Position numbers and translations under genes: made by a program. The notes under the pieces are model-generated. The model was not told the DNA's origin. It made no database searches and saw nothing but the letters and a program-made list of their open reading frames with translations. From NCBI GenBank assembly GCA_903970295.1, contig CAJCHQ010000129.1, positions 1 through 6,898 of the forward strand: 6,898 nt of DNA. The letters are read 5' to 3'. This DNA is from Bryobacterales bacterium. GTDB taxonomy: Bacteria; Cyanobacteriota; Vampirovibrionia; Obscuribacterales; Obscuribacteraceae. Below, one piece after another: positions 6,612 to 6,898 of the stretch (positions are counted from its first letter, which is position 1; the number at the start of each line of letters is the position of its first letter).

Positions 6612-6898
6612 TTAATCCCTCGCAGCTGCCGCTTGTAATTCGATCAACCAATCGCGAGCCCTTGCCACGCCTTGATCGGCAGCCTTGCCATACCAGAAAG
6701 CTGCCGCCTCTAAATCCTTCTCCAAACCGCGACCATGATGATAAATCTGCGCCAGGTCATACTGTGCCCGGGCAGACCCGCTCTCTGCCGCCGCTTTGAA
6801 CCAGTTAGCCGAGCGCTCGTCATCTTGAGCCACACCTTCGCCTCGACTGTAGATCAGCCCGAGATTGAATTGCGAATCGGCATCGCCCTGGGCGGCAG
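6612..6898 (-). CDS. Sel1-repeat (SLR) protein, C-terminal part (gene runs off the right edge)
   Basis: The minus-strand frame ending in TAA at 6614-6612 stays open to the window edge, so its start lies outside. A GTG at 6833 could be mistaken for a start, but the codons upstream continue the same repeat (GDADSQFNLGLIYSRGEG), so it is an internal Val. The visible 95 residues hold about two and a half Sel1-like units of 36 residues: GDADSQFNLGLIYSRGEGVA, then SWF-type helix and GSARAQYDLAQIYHHGRGLE, then AAFWYGKAADQGVARARDWL. The conserved Ala/Gly turns (AAESGSARAQ, AADQGVARAR) are clear. Sel1 repeats form TPR-like solenoids that bind other proteins; the partner is unknown. The last repeat is followed by a short Ala-rich end (ELQAAAARD). 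Whether it has a signal peptide cannot be seen. Confidence 0.82.
   Translation of the reverse strand, partial: AAQGDADSQFNLGLIYSRGEGVAQDDERSANWFKAAAESGSARAQYDLAQIYHHGRGLEKDLEAAAFWYGKAADQGVARARDWLIELQAAAARD

Noticed and set aside
6588..6631. Inverted repeat CGGCAG / CTGCCG spanning the convergent junction as a terminator
   Set aside because: Six-base arms with a loop of about 32 bases and no T-run on either strand; not a credible intrinsic terminator.
6612..6833. A complete 73-residue Sel1 protein starting at GTG 6833
   Set aside because: The repeat continues in frame upstream to the window edge, so this is an internal Val and the gene is truncated by the window.

Overview
The window looks like chromosomal sequence of a bacterium in the non-photosynthetic relatives of Cyanobacteria (Melainabacteria/Vampirovibrionia, perhaps an Obscuribacter-like lineage). 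This assignment is an inference. It rests on the tandem 'LE-x3-FG ... R-x-x-(R/K)-LE' motif in the 345-residue protein, on the run of small exported TPR proteins, and on the matrixin-like protease with an HExxHxxGxxGHS zinc motif. From memory these fit that group better than others, but no search was possible. Base composition looks close to balanced, with no obvious compositional island, no insertion sequence, no tRNA or rRNA, and no CRISPR array.

Layout. From about 5528 down to the left edge, five genes run one after another on the minus strand with gaps of 18 to 76 bases, which suggests one transcription unit. In order of transcription they are: a 776-residue exported TPR protein ending in a matrixin-like zinc metalloprotease domain (3198-5528); a 344-residue exported TPR protein with a Gly/Asn-rich middle (2087-3121); a 301-residue exported helical/coiled-coil protein of no recognised family (1130-2035); a 345-residue exported protein with the LE/FG repeat, a Pro/Ala-rich linker and C-terminal TPRs (74-1111); and the first 13 codons of a further gene that begins like a signal peptide (1-40, cut by the window edge). 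Every member begins with a signal peptide or a plausible start of one, so their shared place of action is the cell envelope or outside.

On the right, a divergent plus-strand gene (5634-6611) encodes an exported alpha/beta-hydrolase esterase with a complete catalytic triad. Its stop codon abuts, with no base between, the stop codon of a minus-strand Sel1-repeat protein (6612 to beyond the right edge). The roughly 105-base divergent spacer at 5529-5633 holds the likely promoters for both directions.

Working idea: the minus-strand unit may make an exported assembly in which TPR and coiled-coil proteins accompany a secreted protease. Nothing in the sequence shows physical interaction or names the substrate. 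I see no clear defence, mobile or biosynthetic system here; the most novel content is the conserved-looking but unnamed exported gene set.
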